Part shown: one piece after another, positions 53,585 to 61,844 of the stretch
How positions within the stretch are numbered: position 1 is the stretch's first letter
Layout of the letters: every line of letters starts with the position of its first letter
Source of the DNA: Oligoflexia bacterium
GTDB lineage: Bacteria > Bdellovibrionota > Bacteriovoracia > Bacteriovoracales > Bacteriovoracaceae
DNA: 64,000 nucleotides
Reading direction: 5' to 3'
NCBI GenBank assembly: GCA_015231955.1
Contig: JADGAN010000005.1
Location: 62,001-126,000, forward strand
Program-made: the position numbers and the translations under genes
The notes under the pieces: model-generated
The model's database searches: none
Told to the model about the DNA's origin: nothing
The model's input: the letters and a program-made list of their open reading frames with translations, nothing else

Positions 53585-53958
53585 TTCACCTTCTACTATG
53601 AAAAAAAGCTCTCCTCACTCACGAGAAGATGACTTGACTGGTTATCATTGAGCACACTCTTGGACGTGATTTGCAATTACTCTTCTATGTCAATCTGCCT
53701 GGCAAGAAAGGAGCAAGGATGACTCTTTTAAATTCTCTCATAACTAAAATTTTAACCATGGAAAAAATGATGAAATATTTCAAAAATGAAAAATATTTTT
53801 TTTATTTTTCCACAAAATATTTGTTTTTTATGAGTTTAAAATTAACTTGCATATTCAAACAAAATCCACTCTAATCCGCTCCTATTTGAAAGAGAAAACA
53901 TCTTTGTTTTTATCTTTCCGTTTTTGCCTTTTATTTTTATTTAACAGGAGAAGTGAAA
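53585..53958. other. 374-bp AT-rich intergenic region with one possible small ORF
   Basis: No conserved gene is seen. A reading from ATG 53719 to 53874 (plus strand, 51 codons) has a good AAGGAG site, but its content is Lys/Phe/Tyr/Met rich and looks like translated AT-rich DNA. Three copies of the self-complementary octamer AAATATTT occur at 53773, 53791 and 53815. The region may hold the promoter of the zinc-ribbon gene at 53959. Confidence 0.5.
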
Positions 53959-54252
53959 ATGGTTTCCTTTACAAAAATTGAAAAAGCAACTCTTGATCCG
54001 CAAGTGCTAGAGTACACACCTATTGCTTGTATAGATTGTCATTTTGAGGGTGAGATCCCTATGGACTATTATTTGGTAGAACCGCCAAGTGATGGCAGCG
54101 ATAAAGATTATCGAGAATTCATATCGGCATTGAATGATCAACTAGGGCACCGCTCTTTTGAAGATATCTTAGATTACCCTACTGGTGATCTCATTAGTGT
54201 TGCTCGCTGTCCCAAATGCGGATCGGAAGAGCTCTTTTACGATTACGATTAA
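53959..54252 (+). CDS. Small zinc-ribbon protein, unknown function
   Basis: A 97-residue protein with two cysteine pairs (CIDCHFEG near residue 26 and CPKCGSEELF near 85) that would form a zinc ribbon. An acidic middle (PPSDGSDKDYREFISALNDQLG) separates them. Its partner or nucleic-acid target is not known. The ATG at 53959 has CAGGAG eight bases upstream; a GTG six bases earlier is too close to that site. Confidence 0.72.
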   Translation: MVSFTKIEKATLDPQVLEYTPIACIDCHFEGEIPMDYYLVEPPSDGSDKDYREFISALNDQLGHRSFEDILDYPTGDLISVARCPKCGSEELFYDYD

Positions 54253-54321
54253 TTGGAAAATTTGCAGGTGCGAAACCACAAAACCACAAGTGCATGGCAC
54301 TCGACTACTCGACTAGTGGGA

Positions 54322-55893
54322 CTAGAAGAGGAAATCGGTGGAGAGGAATTTGGATTGGTGATTGCGGGTGATGGTGGAGAGGAGTTGTTTGTTGATAGGA
54401 GACTCTTTGGCGGCAACGAGGGTGCGAATGGAGAAGACACGAAGGGCGTCGCTGACGGAGAGTGTGCCTTCGGCCGAATCTTTGCGGCCAGTGAAAGGGA
54501 AGGCATCGGGGCCTCGTTGGCATTGGGAGTTGATGTTTACTCGAGAGACTTGGTTTACAAGATGATCGACGAGAGAAGCGATGGTTTGATCGTCTGTACC
54601 AAAGATACTTGCTTGTTGCCCATAGGGTGAGTTGATGATGTAGTCGATGGGCGTGGTGATATCTGTGAAGGACGCGATAGGAACTACTGGCCCAAATTGT
54701 TCTTCGTTATGGATACGCATCTCTTTGGTTACGGGATAGAGTATGGTGGGCATAAAGGTGGTGTTATCCTCTTTTGAAGTGCCTCCACCAGATTGTTTGT
54801 TGATGATGGCCGCACCTTTGGCAACCGCATCGTCGACGAGAGCACGAAGGTAATTGCATTTGTTCTCTTCGGGAAGTGGAGTGATTTTCACGCCCTCCTC
54901 CCAGGGTAGGCCTACTTTTAATTTGGAGACCTCGAGAGTAAAGCGAGCAAGGAATTCCTCTTTTATTTGTTCATGTACGAAAATCATCTTGATGGCCGTA
55001 CATCGCTGACCATTGAAGGATAGTGAACCGAGGAGGGTCTCGGAGACGGCAAGGTCGAGGTCGGCATCGGCCAAGATAATGGCGGGATTTTTTGCCTCAA
55101 GCCCAAGGATAGAGCGCAAGCGATGAGGGTTGGGGTGTTGTTTTTTTAGGATGTCCGCGACTTTTCCTGAACCAATGAAGGCCAATACATCGATTGCACC
55201 AGAGGACATGAGGGGCGCGATGACTTCTGGGCCATCTCCATAGATTGTATTGATTACACCTGGAGGAAACGATTCTTGAAAAGCGCGAAGGAGTGGGGCC
55301 CAGAGGAGTACACCAAATTTTGCCGGTTTAAAGATGGCCACGTTCCCCATAATGAGAGCAGGGATGAGCGTGGTAAACGTCTCGTTTAAGGGATAGTTAA
55401 AGGGACCCATGCAGAGGACGATGCCAAGAGGTGAACGGCGAATTTGCCCTATGATCTTTTGTTCAATCACAAAACGAGAAGAGGTGCGATCAAGATCTTT
55501 GAGAGCGGTGATGGTGTCTTTGATGTAATCAATGGTGCGATCAAATTCGCGCTCGGAATCGGGAAGCGGTTTTCCAATCTCTAGCATGAGCAGTTGGATG
55601 ACGAGTTCGCGCTCCTTTTGCATTTCACATACAAATTTTTCCACACAAGCAATGCGCTCGGAGGTGGACATGGTTGGCCACTCTCCACGACCACGGGCCC
55701 AAGCGCGCAAGGAGGAGTTAAGAATGGCGAGGGCCTCCGTCTGAGTGAGTTTAGGATGGTGGCCAAGATAGAGGCGATTGATAGGGGAGTAAACTTTTTC
55801 TGTGCTGCCTAAGTGAGTTGTCAATTTTCCGTCTAAGAGGTAGCTGTTTTGCTCTATTGGCCTTAGTGATTGCTGTGGTTGCTGTGAACTCAT
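54322..55893 (-). CDS. Aldehyde dehydrogenase, non-phosphorylating GAPDH (GapN)-like
   Basis: A 523-residue aldehyde dehydrogenase. It shows MGPFNYPLNETFTTLIPALIMGN, KPAKFG, GLEAKNPAIILADADLD (general base glutamate) and FNGQRCTAIK with the catalytic cysteine near residue 298. The C-terminal SQCQRGPDAFPFTGRKDSA segment is that of NADP-dependent non-phosphorylating glyceraldehyde-3-phosphate dehydrogenases. That enzyme oxidises GAP to 3-phosphoglycerate and yields NADPH. Other aldehyde substrates cannot be excluded. It is convergent with the zinc-ribbon gene and divergent from the SNF2 gene. Confidence 0.85.
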   Translation of the reverse strand: MSSQQPQQSLRPIEQNSYLLDGKLTTHLGSTEKVYSPINRLYLGHHPKLTQTEALAILNSSLRAWARGRGEWPTMSTSERIACVEKFVCEMQKERELVIQLLMLEIGKPLPDSEREFDRTIDYIKDTITALKDLDRTSSRFVIEQKIIGQIRRSPLGIVLCMGPFNYPLNETFTTLIPALIMGNVAIFKPAKFGVLLWAPLLRAFQESFPPGVINTIYGDGPEVIAPLMSSGAIDVLAFIGSGKVADILKKQHPNPHRLRSILGLEAKNPAIILADADLDLAVSETLLGSLSFNGQRCTAIKMIFVHEQIKEEFLARFTLEVSKLKVGLPWEEGVKITPLPEENKCNYLRALVDDAVAKGAAIINKQSGGGTSKEDNTTFMPTILYPVTKEMRIHNEEQFGPVVPIASFTDITTPIDYIINSPYGQQASIFGTDDQTIASLVDHLVNQVSRVNINSQCQRGPDAFPFTGRKDSAEGTLSVSDALRVFSIRTLVAAKESPINKQLLSTITRNHQSKFLSTDFLF

Positions 55894-55987
55894 TGTTCAT
55901 CCTTTTTTACTAGTGGTTGATAATTTATTTTATCACTGCTTGAGATGGGAGGTGGATCAATCTTTGCTGCAATCGTAATGGCCGATG

Positions 55988-56016
55988 TTGACAATACTAG
56001 ATAGATTTAATCTATT
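55988..56016 (+). promoter_or_regulatory. Candidate promoter for the SNF2 helicase gene
   Basis: A perfect -35 TTGACA (55988-55993) and TCTATT (56011-56016) are spaced by 17 bp, in the divergent interval between the aldehyde dehydrogenase and SNF2 genes. A small palindrome (TAGATTTAATCTA) overlaps the spacer and -10. Confidence 0.4.
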
Positions 56017-56109
56017 AACAAGGATCAACTGCACTTCCTGTTTTGAACGGCCATCCAACAAGGCATTTATATTGCCTGTATCCGACGAGAGTGGTACACA
56101 AACTTTCAA

Positions 56110-58926
56110 ATGGAAAAAAAAATCACCGCGCACAAAGCAGAGCTATTGGCCATTATCCTGGAAGATTCCCATTTGGCCTTAGAGTGGTCAAGTGAAAGCA
56201 CTGATGGTGATGGTAATGGCGATGCTATGGCCTTAGATCAAAGCAGCTTGAAACTACAAGAAGAGGCCATGAAAAAATTTACGGAGGGCACTTATAGTAC
56301 CTCCCTTCTCTATCTTGGTTTCTCTTCTAAGCAAATTCCACTTCTCCCATCACTAGATTTTTTTAGAAAATTTGCGCTGCTATTTGTGGAAAAATTTCGC
56401 CTCACTCCTGGCCTAGATTCTGCTAGAGGAAAAGCATTATTGATTCCTCCTCCAGGTCAGCAAGAATTAGCAACTCTAGCGGCGGGTGCTCCTTTCATTG
56501 CAGGGGCACAATATCTCGATTTGCCCAAACTTTGGGGGGAACTGAACAACGAGCTAAATAGGCAGTTAAAAGAGTTTAAGGGCCGCATCGATGAGTATCT
56601 GCAAGAGCAAAATCCAGAAATTCACTTAGTGGGAAAAGTATTTTTTCATCTCGTAGAAAATAAAGATAGAGATAATGAGCAGTATCCCTTTGCCTTTTTG
56701 GCCACCTATTCTCAAGCAGTTAATAGCAAAGGAGAGGCCTCCCATCTGCCTCTTAAACACGCTCTAGAAGAGCATGGTAATGATAGTAAAAAGCTTCTGG
56801 ATCTACTCATCACCGTTTATCGTGCTGGCGAAAGCAGCACCCTCATTAAAGAGATGCTTGAAACAGGAGAGATCTTCCATCCCATATCATTTACTGCGGC
56901 CGATGCTTTCCAGTTTTTGCAAGAGATTACCATCTATGAGCAGGCCGGTATTTTATGCCGAATACCTAATTGGTGGAAAAATCAAGCTGCTAGCACAGCT
57001 AGGGTGGGAATCAACATCGGCCCTAAAAATCAAAGCATTCTTGGTTTAGATAGCATCCTAAAATTCAAACCAGAAATTCTACTTGCAGGTGAAAGTATCT
57101 CTGAAAGCGAGGCCAAGAAAATTTGTGCTTCAGCAGAAGGGCTGGCCTTGATCAAAGGCAAGTGGATTGCTGTCGATCATCATAAATTGCAGCAGGTATT
57201 AGAACTCTATAAAAATGCAAAAAAATTATCTCTTGAGGGTGGCCTAAGTTTTCAACAGGTATTGAAATTAGAGCTGGGACAAAATAATGACCTTAGTGGT
57301 GGTAATAAAATCGACAGTAATGGTAACAGTAATGGTAAGGGAGGAGAGTTTGAAATCTCTCGCGATGATTGGCTTAGTGGTTTATTGGAGAAGCTAAGAA
57401 ATCCTGCTTTAATAAAATCCCCCACAACACCTAGTAAAGATTTTTGTGCCAAACTTCGCCCTTATCAACAGAGTGGCCTTAATTGGTTATATCTCCTGCA
57501 TACTCTAAAACTCGGGGCCTGTTTGGCCGATGACATGGGGCTTGGAAAAACCATTCAAGTCTTGGCCTTTTTGGATCTACTTAAAACGAGCAAAAATATT
57601 TCTGCCTCACTATTGGTACTTCCTACTTCACTGATTGCTAACTGGGAGAGTGAGATCAAGCGTTTTGCACCAAAGTTAAATTATTTTGTTATTCATCAGG
57701 GACTAAACTCCACAAGCAAAGATATCTTAGATGATAAAGATCTGACCAGGAAGTATCATCTAGTTATCTCAACCTACGGACTTATTCATCGTTATGATGG
57801 CTTCAAAAATCATCTTTGGAGTTATATTTTGCTTGATGAGGCCCAAGCAATCAAAAACCCCAATACTAAACAAACCAAGGCGGTCAAATCGTTAAGATCA
57901 TTTAATAGGATCGTATTAACAGGAACACCCATCGAAAATCGCTTGTCTGATCTTTGGTCTATTTACGACTTTATTAACCCAGGCTTACTGGGCACCAATA
58001 AAGAGTTTTCTGAGTATGTTAAGAAGATGAGCAGCACTAGCACTAGTCATAGCAATGGTTCTGATACTGGAACTGAGACTGAGACTGAGACTGGAACTGG
58101 TAACTGGACTCGACTGCGCAAAGTAATCACCCCCTATCTACTGCGAAGGCTTAAAACGGACAAGGCGATTATTTCCGATTTGCCAGATAAAATTGAGATG
58201 AAGAGTTATGCTGAATTAAGCAAAAAACAGATTCTCCTCTATCAAGAATATTTACAACGATTACAAAAAGCACTTGCAGACAGCGAAGGCATTAAGAGAA
58301 AAGGTTTAGTGTTGGCCTCTTTGCTTAAATTAAAACAAATTTGTAATCACCCTGACCAATATCTTGGTAATAATGATTATCAAAGTGATGATAGTGGGAA
58401 ATTCCAACGACTTGCCGAAATCTGTGAGACCATCTCTGCTCGAAGAGAAAGGGTTTTAGTTTTCACTCAGTTCCAAGAGATAACACCGGCATTAAACCAC
58501 CATTTACAAAACATCTTCAAGAGAAAGGGACTCGTTTTACACGGAGCTATTCCACCCGCTAAACGAAAACCACTCATCGAAAAATTTCAGTCCGGTGGCC
58601 ATGAATATGTTCCCTATTTTATTCTATCACTTAAGGCGGGAGGAGTAGGGCTTAACTTGACAGCGGCCAATCATGTTATCCATTTTGACCGCTGGTGGAA
58701 CCCCGCAGTGGAAAATCAAGCAACTGATCGAGCTTACCGGATAGGGCAAAATAAAAAAGTAGTGGTTCATAAATTTATTTGCAAAGGAACACTAGAAGAG
58801 AGAATAGATAAGATGATTGAAGAGAAGATAAAATTATCGAAAGAGATCATCCATAGCAATAATGAGAACTGGATTACTGAAATGAATAATGAAGAGATCA
58901 TGGGACTTTTTAAGTTAAGCTTATGA
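56110..58926 (+). CDS. SNF2-family helicase/ATPase
   Basis: A 938-residue SNF2 protein. The ATPase core starts near residue 455 (CAKLRPYQQSGLNWL). It has Walker A ADDMGLGKTIQVL near 475, the Walker B motif LDEAQAIKN near 575, LTGTPIENRLSDLWS, and in the second lobe SLKAGGVGLNLTAANHVIHFDRWWNPAVENQATDRAYRIGQ, all intact. The first ~450 residues are not recognised. Low-complexity inserts occur at about residues 397-412 (Asn/Ser/Gly) and 640-660 (Thr/Glu/Gly), both from tandem-repeat DNA. It probably remodels protein-DNA complexes. The SWIM-domain protein gene follows 86 bp later, a common pairing in bacteria. Confidence 0.93.
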   Translation: MEKKITAHKAELLAIILEDSHLALEWSSESTDGDGNGDAMALDQSSLKLQEEAMKKFTEGTYSTSLLYLGFSSKQIPLLPSLDFFRKFALLFVEKFRLTPGLDSARGKALLIPPPGQQELATLAAGAPFIAGAQYLDLPKLWGELNNELNRQLKEFKGRIDEYLQEQNPEIHLVGKVFFHLVENKDRDNEQYPFAFLATYSQAVNSKGEASHLPLKHALEEHGNDSKKLLDLLITVYRAGESSTLIKEMLETGEIFHPISFTAADAFQFLQEITIYEQAGILCRIPNWWKNQAASTARVGINIGPKNQSILGLDSILKFKPEILLAGESISESEAKKICASAEGLALIKGKWIAVDHHKLQQVLELYKNAKKLSLEGGLSFQQVLKLELGQNNDLSGGNKIDSNGNSNGKGGEFEISRDDWLSGLLEKLRNPALIKSPTTPSKDFCAKLRPYQQSGLNWLYLLHTLKLGACLADDMGLGKTIQVLAFLDLLKTSKNISASLLVLPTSLIANWESEIKRFAPKLNYFVIHQGLNSTSKDILDDKDLTRKYHLVISTYGLIHRYDGFKNHLWSYILLDEAQAIKNPNTKQTKAVKSLRSFNRIVLTGTPIENRLSDLWSIYDFINPGLLGTNKEFSEYVKKMSSTSTSHSNGSDTGTETETETGTGNWTRLRKVITPYLLRRLKTDKAIISDLPDKIEMKSYAELSKKQILLYQEYLQRLQKALADSEGIKRKGLVLASLLKLKQICNHPDQYLGNNDYQSDDSGKFQRLAEICETISARRERVLVFTQFQEITPALNHHLQNIFKRKGLVLHGAIPPAKRKPLIEKFQSGGHEYVPYFILSLKAGGVGLNLTAANHVIHFDRWWNPAVENQATDRAYRIGQNKKVVVHKFICKGTLEERIDKMIEEKIKLSKEIIHSNNENWITEMNNEEIMGLFKLSL
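58063..58107. repeat. In-frame hexamer repeats (ACTGRG) inside the SNF2 gene
   Basis: About seven degenerate copies of ACTGGA/ACTGAG encode a Thr-Glu/Gly-Thr run inserted in the second half of the helicase between conserved segments. The reading frame is kept because the unit is 6 bp. Confidence 0.75.
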
Positions 58927-59012
58927 CCCTAGAGAAAGATGTACCCGATTATAGTGTCTTCTCTTTTAATTTTTAATTTTTAACTTTAAACTTAACAACA
59001 AAGGATTTACTT

Positions 59013-60023
59013 ATGTCATGGTATCGTCGTCGTCGCCGTTCTTCTCGCTATTCCAGTTATTCTAGTTATTTTCCACCCTACGTATCTGTAGCAGAAAAAC
59101 AACGATTGGCCGCAAAAACTTTAGAGAAGTTAAAAAAAGAAAATCCCCATCTATCCCCAGTGATCATACAGGGAAGAACTTACGCTACCACTTGGTGGGG
59201 CAAGGCCTGGAACAATAATCTGACCAGATATGCAGATTTTTCTAATCGCATTGGAAGAGGAAGATCGTATGTGGCCAATGGAGCAGTTTTAGACCTGCAA
59301 CTAAAGGAAGGGGAAATACACTCCATTGTACAAGGAAGTAGTTCAAACCCTTATAGGATAGTTATTAAAATTGCTGCGCTCAATGACTCCCTTTGGAAAA
59401 GTATTAAGAAAAGTTGTTCCAACAAATTAAACTCCCTATCTGAATTGTTAACTGGCAAGCTTCCTAAAGATATTGGAGAGATTTTTACCGCTGTTGGTAG
59501 CGGACTCTTTCCAGAGGCCAAATCCATGAAATTTGATTGTAGCTGCCCAGATGGAGCTCACATGTGCAAGCATGTGGCCGCTACCCTCTATGGGGTCGGT
59601 TCTCGTTTAGACCAAGACCCTTCGCTGCTCTTTAAATTAAGAAAAGTAAATATGAAAGAGCTCATTCACGAGACTCTAGTAGGCGTAAAAGATCAGCTCC
59701 AGCAAAAAGCGAAGGATACTGAGAGCAGTAAGAAAAAATCGCGAATTATTAGTGACACCAATGTTGGAGAGTTGTTTGGCATTGATGTGGCAAATACCAA
59801 TAGTGCTGTCCGTAAGGTTAAAAAGAAGAGCAAAACTGCGATTAAAAGCAAGGGTAAAGTTAGTAAAGTCATTAAGGTCAGTAAGGTTAGTAAGGTTCGT
59901 AAAATTAGTAAAGTTAGGAAAAAAAACATAAGCATCACAGCACAAAAGGCCGTTGTTGCTCAAAAAAAATTAACAAGTAAGCGCAAGAGTAAAACCAAAG
60001 CGGTTCCAAAGAGAAAAGTCTAG
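59013..60023 (+). CDS. SWIM zinc-finger protein
   Basis: A 336-residue protein. The SWIM motif CxCxnCxH is seen as FDCSCPDGAHMCKHVAATLYG near residue 174. The N-terminus begins with an arginine/serine-rich tail (MSWYRRRRRSSRYSSYSS), followed by a conserved-looking stretch TYATTWWGKAWNNNLTRYADFSNRIGRGRSYV typical of bacterial SWIM proteins. The last ~80 residues are a lysine/valine/serine repeat tail (SKVIKVSKVSKVRKISKVRKK) like that of DNA-binding proteins. It is paired with the SNF2 helicase and may target it to DNA. The stop lies inside the left copy of a 63-bp direct repeat. Confidence 0.9.
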   Translation: MSWYRRRRRSSRYSSYSSYFPPYVSVAEKQRLAAKTLEKLKKENPHLSPVIIQGRTYATTWWGKAWNNNLTRYADFSNRIGRGRSYVANGAVLDLQLKEGEIHSIVQGSSSNPYRIVIKIAALNDSLWKSIKKSCSNKLNSLSELLTGKLPKDIGEIFTAVGSGLFPEAKSMKFDCSCPDGAHMCKHVAATLYGVGSRLDQDPSLLFKLRKVNMKELIHETLVGVKDQLQQKAKDTESSKKKSRIISDTNVGELFGIDVANTNSAVRKVKKKSKTAIKSKGKVSKVIKVSKVSKVRKISKVRKKNISITAQKAVVAQKKLTSKRKSKTKAVPKRKV

Positions 60024-60066
60024 ACAGTTAGTTGCAAAGAAGAGTGCAAATAGGCAAGGCATCGAT
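60004..60066. repeat. Left copy of a diverged 63-bp direct repeat bracketing the ATPase gene
   Basis: Aligns base for base (offset 1778) with 61782-61844, with about three quarters of positions identical, including the blocks GAAAAGTCTA, TTGCAAAGAAG and AGGCAAGGC. It covers the last codons of the SWIM gene and the remains of the 3' end of the cyclase gene. Confidence 0.72.
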
Positions 60067-60096
60067 AGATCTGTCATCGATGCCGATGAGAAGGGT
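60028..60096 (-). pseudogene. Remnant of a cyclase-gene 3' end
   Basis: Read on the minus strand, this segment gives ...LLIGIDDRSIDALPICTLLCN and a stop. The intact cyclase gene ends ...LICLPLRINTIEALPVRALLCN and a stop. The correspondence extends through the shared stop codon, so this looks like a duplicated, decayed 3' end. It also contains a 9-bp perfect hairpin (GGCATCGAT/ATCGATGCC, 60058-60084). Confidence 0.55.
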
Positions 60097-60154
60097 ATGA
60101 CATTGTTGGTGTCCCTTTATTGATCTCTTTGTTACTCAAGTCCTCGAGACCATT

Positions 60155-60188
60155 TATCTCTAAATGAAGAAAAAAACATTTGGAGATA
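60155..60188 (+). promoter_or_regulatory. First of two tandem 12-bp hairpins upstream of the ATPase gene
   Basis: TATCTCTAAATG (60155-60166) and CATTTGGAGATA (60177-60188) pair along all 12 positions with a single G-U, around a 10-nt A-rich loop. An identical pair of arms recurs 54 bp downstream. Confidence 0.65.
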
Positions 60189-60208
60189 GTAAACTTGAGG
60201 GGTATAAT

Positions 60209-60242
60209 TATCTCTAAATGTCTTTTTAATCATTTGGAGATA
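60209..60242 (+). promoter_or_regulatory. Second tandem hairpin, containing the ATPase ribosome site
   Basis: TATCTCTAAATG (60209-60220) and CATTTGGAGATA (60231-60242) repeat the first hairpin's arms exactly, with a different 10-nt loop (TCTTTTTAAT). The right arm holds GGAG, the ribosome site of the ATG at 60246, so folding of the leader RNA would hide it. In DNA the four half-sites could bind a regulator. Confidence 0.65.
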
Positions 60243-60245
60243 ACT

Positions 60246-61727
60246 ATGCTAAAAAGGCCGCAAGAGCAGCAAATGAGAAGCACTCCCTTTCTGGGCAGAG
60301 AGGAGGAGTTGCAGCAACTATCAGCGCTATGGAGTTTACGTTCGACTCGTGGCGCAGCACTGGTGGCCTGTACAGGAAGACGGCGCATTGGAAAAAGCGC
60401 CTTAATTAAACATTTTACTTCCATTTCCAATGCCGACTTTATTCTCTTTCAAGGGCTCTCGCCAAGGAAGGGACAAACGAATCAAGATCAAATCAACAAC
60501 GTAATGGCCGATTTTCGAAAACAGTTTAAAACTCCCAAAATCAGCGTTGATGATTGGAGTGATGTGTTTGAGTTGATTAGTGAAAAAATTCCTCAAGGCA
60601 AAAAAAGCGTCATGCTTTTGGATGAAATTTCTTGGATGGCCGCTCACGATCCAGATTTTCCGGGAAAATTCAAGTCCGCTTGGGACGCGCACTTAAAAGA
60701 TCACAGTCATTTAATTGTTGTCATCTGTGGTTCCGTCTCCTCATGGATTGAAGAAAACATCTTAAACAATACCGGTTTTGTCGGCCGTTTTCATCTTCAC
60801 CTTAACGTAGAGGAGATGCCTCTCCACCAGGCCAAAATTTTTTGGGGAAAGCACGAAGAGAGAATTAGTGCTGAAGAAAAGTTACGCTACATCTGTGCCA
60901 GTGGTTGCGTGCCTCGTTACCTGGAAGAGGTTGACCCCACTCTCCCCACAGAAAAAAACCTGCAACGTCTGGCCTTCTCTCCTGGTGGAATTCTCTTTAG
61001 TGATTTTGAGGCCATCTTTCACGACATCTTCTCCAGGCGATCCGCAAAGTATAAAGAGATTATTCAAACACTCATTAATGGCCCTCAATCGTTCCAAAAC
61101 ATCTGCAAAGAAATCAAAGTTACTCGCAATGGTGTTATTTCAAAATATCTGGAAGATCTTGTGCGCGCTGGGTTTTTAAGACGAGATTCGAATTATGACT
61201 TGCAAGGAAAGCAATCCAAGCTGGCCCAATATAGGATTAAAGATAACTATTTGCGTTTTTATTTAAAATACATCCTCCCTCACAAAGACAAAATTGAAAA
61301 ACGAATGTTTAAAACATTTTCTTTTGATCAGCTTGCAAATTGGCCGGCCATTGCCGGGTTACTTTTTGAAAGCACTGTTCTCAACAATATCGACAAGGTT
61401 TATCGAAAATTGAAACTGGAGAACGCTGATATTTTGTGTGCTGGCCCCCATTTTCAGAGAAATACCTCCAGAAGCAAAGGGGCATGCCAAATTGATATTC
61501 TGATTCAAACACGCTTTCGCCATCTTTACGTTTGTGAAATTAAGTTTAAAAAGAAAATTGACAAATCAATCATCGCAGCGATGAAAAAAAAACTGGCAGT
61601 TTTCACAACCCCCAAACACTACTCAATCTCACCTGTACTTATTTGCGGAGGCGAGATCGATGAAGAGGTGATCGCAGAACAATATTTTGCTGCTATTATT
61701 ACGGCCAATGATTTGATGTCTCAATGA
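60246..61727 (+). CDS. AAA ATPase with C-terminal nuclease-like (DUF234) domain
   Basis: A 493-residue protein of the 'archaeal-type' ATPase group. FLGREEELQQL starts the domain, Walker A is TGRRRIGKSALIKHF near residue 44, and Walker B is VMLLDEISWMA near 131. A winged-helix-like segment follows (QNICKEIKVTRNGVISKYLEDLVRAGFLRRD). The C-terminus resembles DUF234, with the PD-(D/E)xK-like pattern CQIDILIQTRFRHLYVCEIKFKKK near 413-436. Such proteins are common, patchily distributed and of unknown role. It begins at ATG 60246, with its ribosome site inside a hairpin. The gene lies between copies of a direct repeat, suggesting it was inserted between SWIM and cyclase genes. Confidence 0.85.
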   Translation: MLKRPQEQQMRSTPFLGREEELQQLSALWSLRSTRGAALVACTGRRRIGKSALIKHFTSISNADFILFQGLSPRKGQTNQDQINNVMADFRKQFKTPKISVDDWSDVFELISEKIPQGKKSVMLLDEISWMAAHDPDFPGKFKSAWDAHLKDHSHLIVVICGSVSSWIEENILNNTGFVGRFHLHLNVEEMPLHQAKIFWGKHEERISAEEKLRYICASGCVPRYLEEVDPTLPTEKNLQRLAFSPGGILFSDFEAIFHDIFSRRSAKYKEIIQTLINGPQSFQNICKEIKVTRNGVISKYLEDLVRAGFLRRDSNYDLQGKQSKLAQYRIKDNYLRFYLKYILPHKDKIEKRMFKTFSFDQLANWPAIAGLLFESTVLNNIDKVYRKLKLENADILCAGPHFQRNTSRSKGACQIDILIQTRFRHLYVCEIKFKKKIDKSIIAAMKKKLAVFTTPKHYSISPVLICGGEIDEEVIAEQYFAAIITANDLMSQ

Positions 61728-61781
61728 TCCACCATCATGGCCATAAGGCCTTTCTATTCCCTATAAAAGCCACTGTGAACA

Positions 61782-61844
61782 TTGTAAAAAGAAAAGTCTA
61801 AGCGATTAATTGCAAAGAAGGGCCCGGACAGGCAAGGCCTCAAT
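61782..61844. repeat. Right copy of the 63-bp direct repeat
   Basis: Matches 60004-60066 in the same orientation. It includes the stop codon and last 12 codons of the intact cyclase gene and 24 bp beyond its stop. Confidence 0.72.

Noticed and set aside
53719-53874. 51-codon ORF with a good ribosome site
   Set aside because: Composition is that of translated AT-rich DNA, with no conserved-looking pattern; noted under the intergenic entry only.
54253-54630. A 125-codon plus-strand frame rich in Gly and Glu
   Set aside because: It is antisense to the aldehyde dehydrogenase C-terminus, which has all family motifs.
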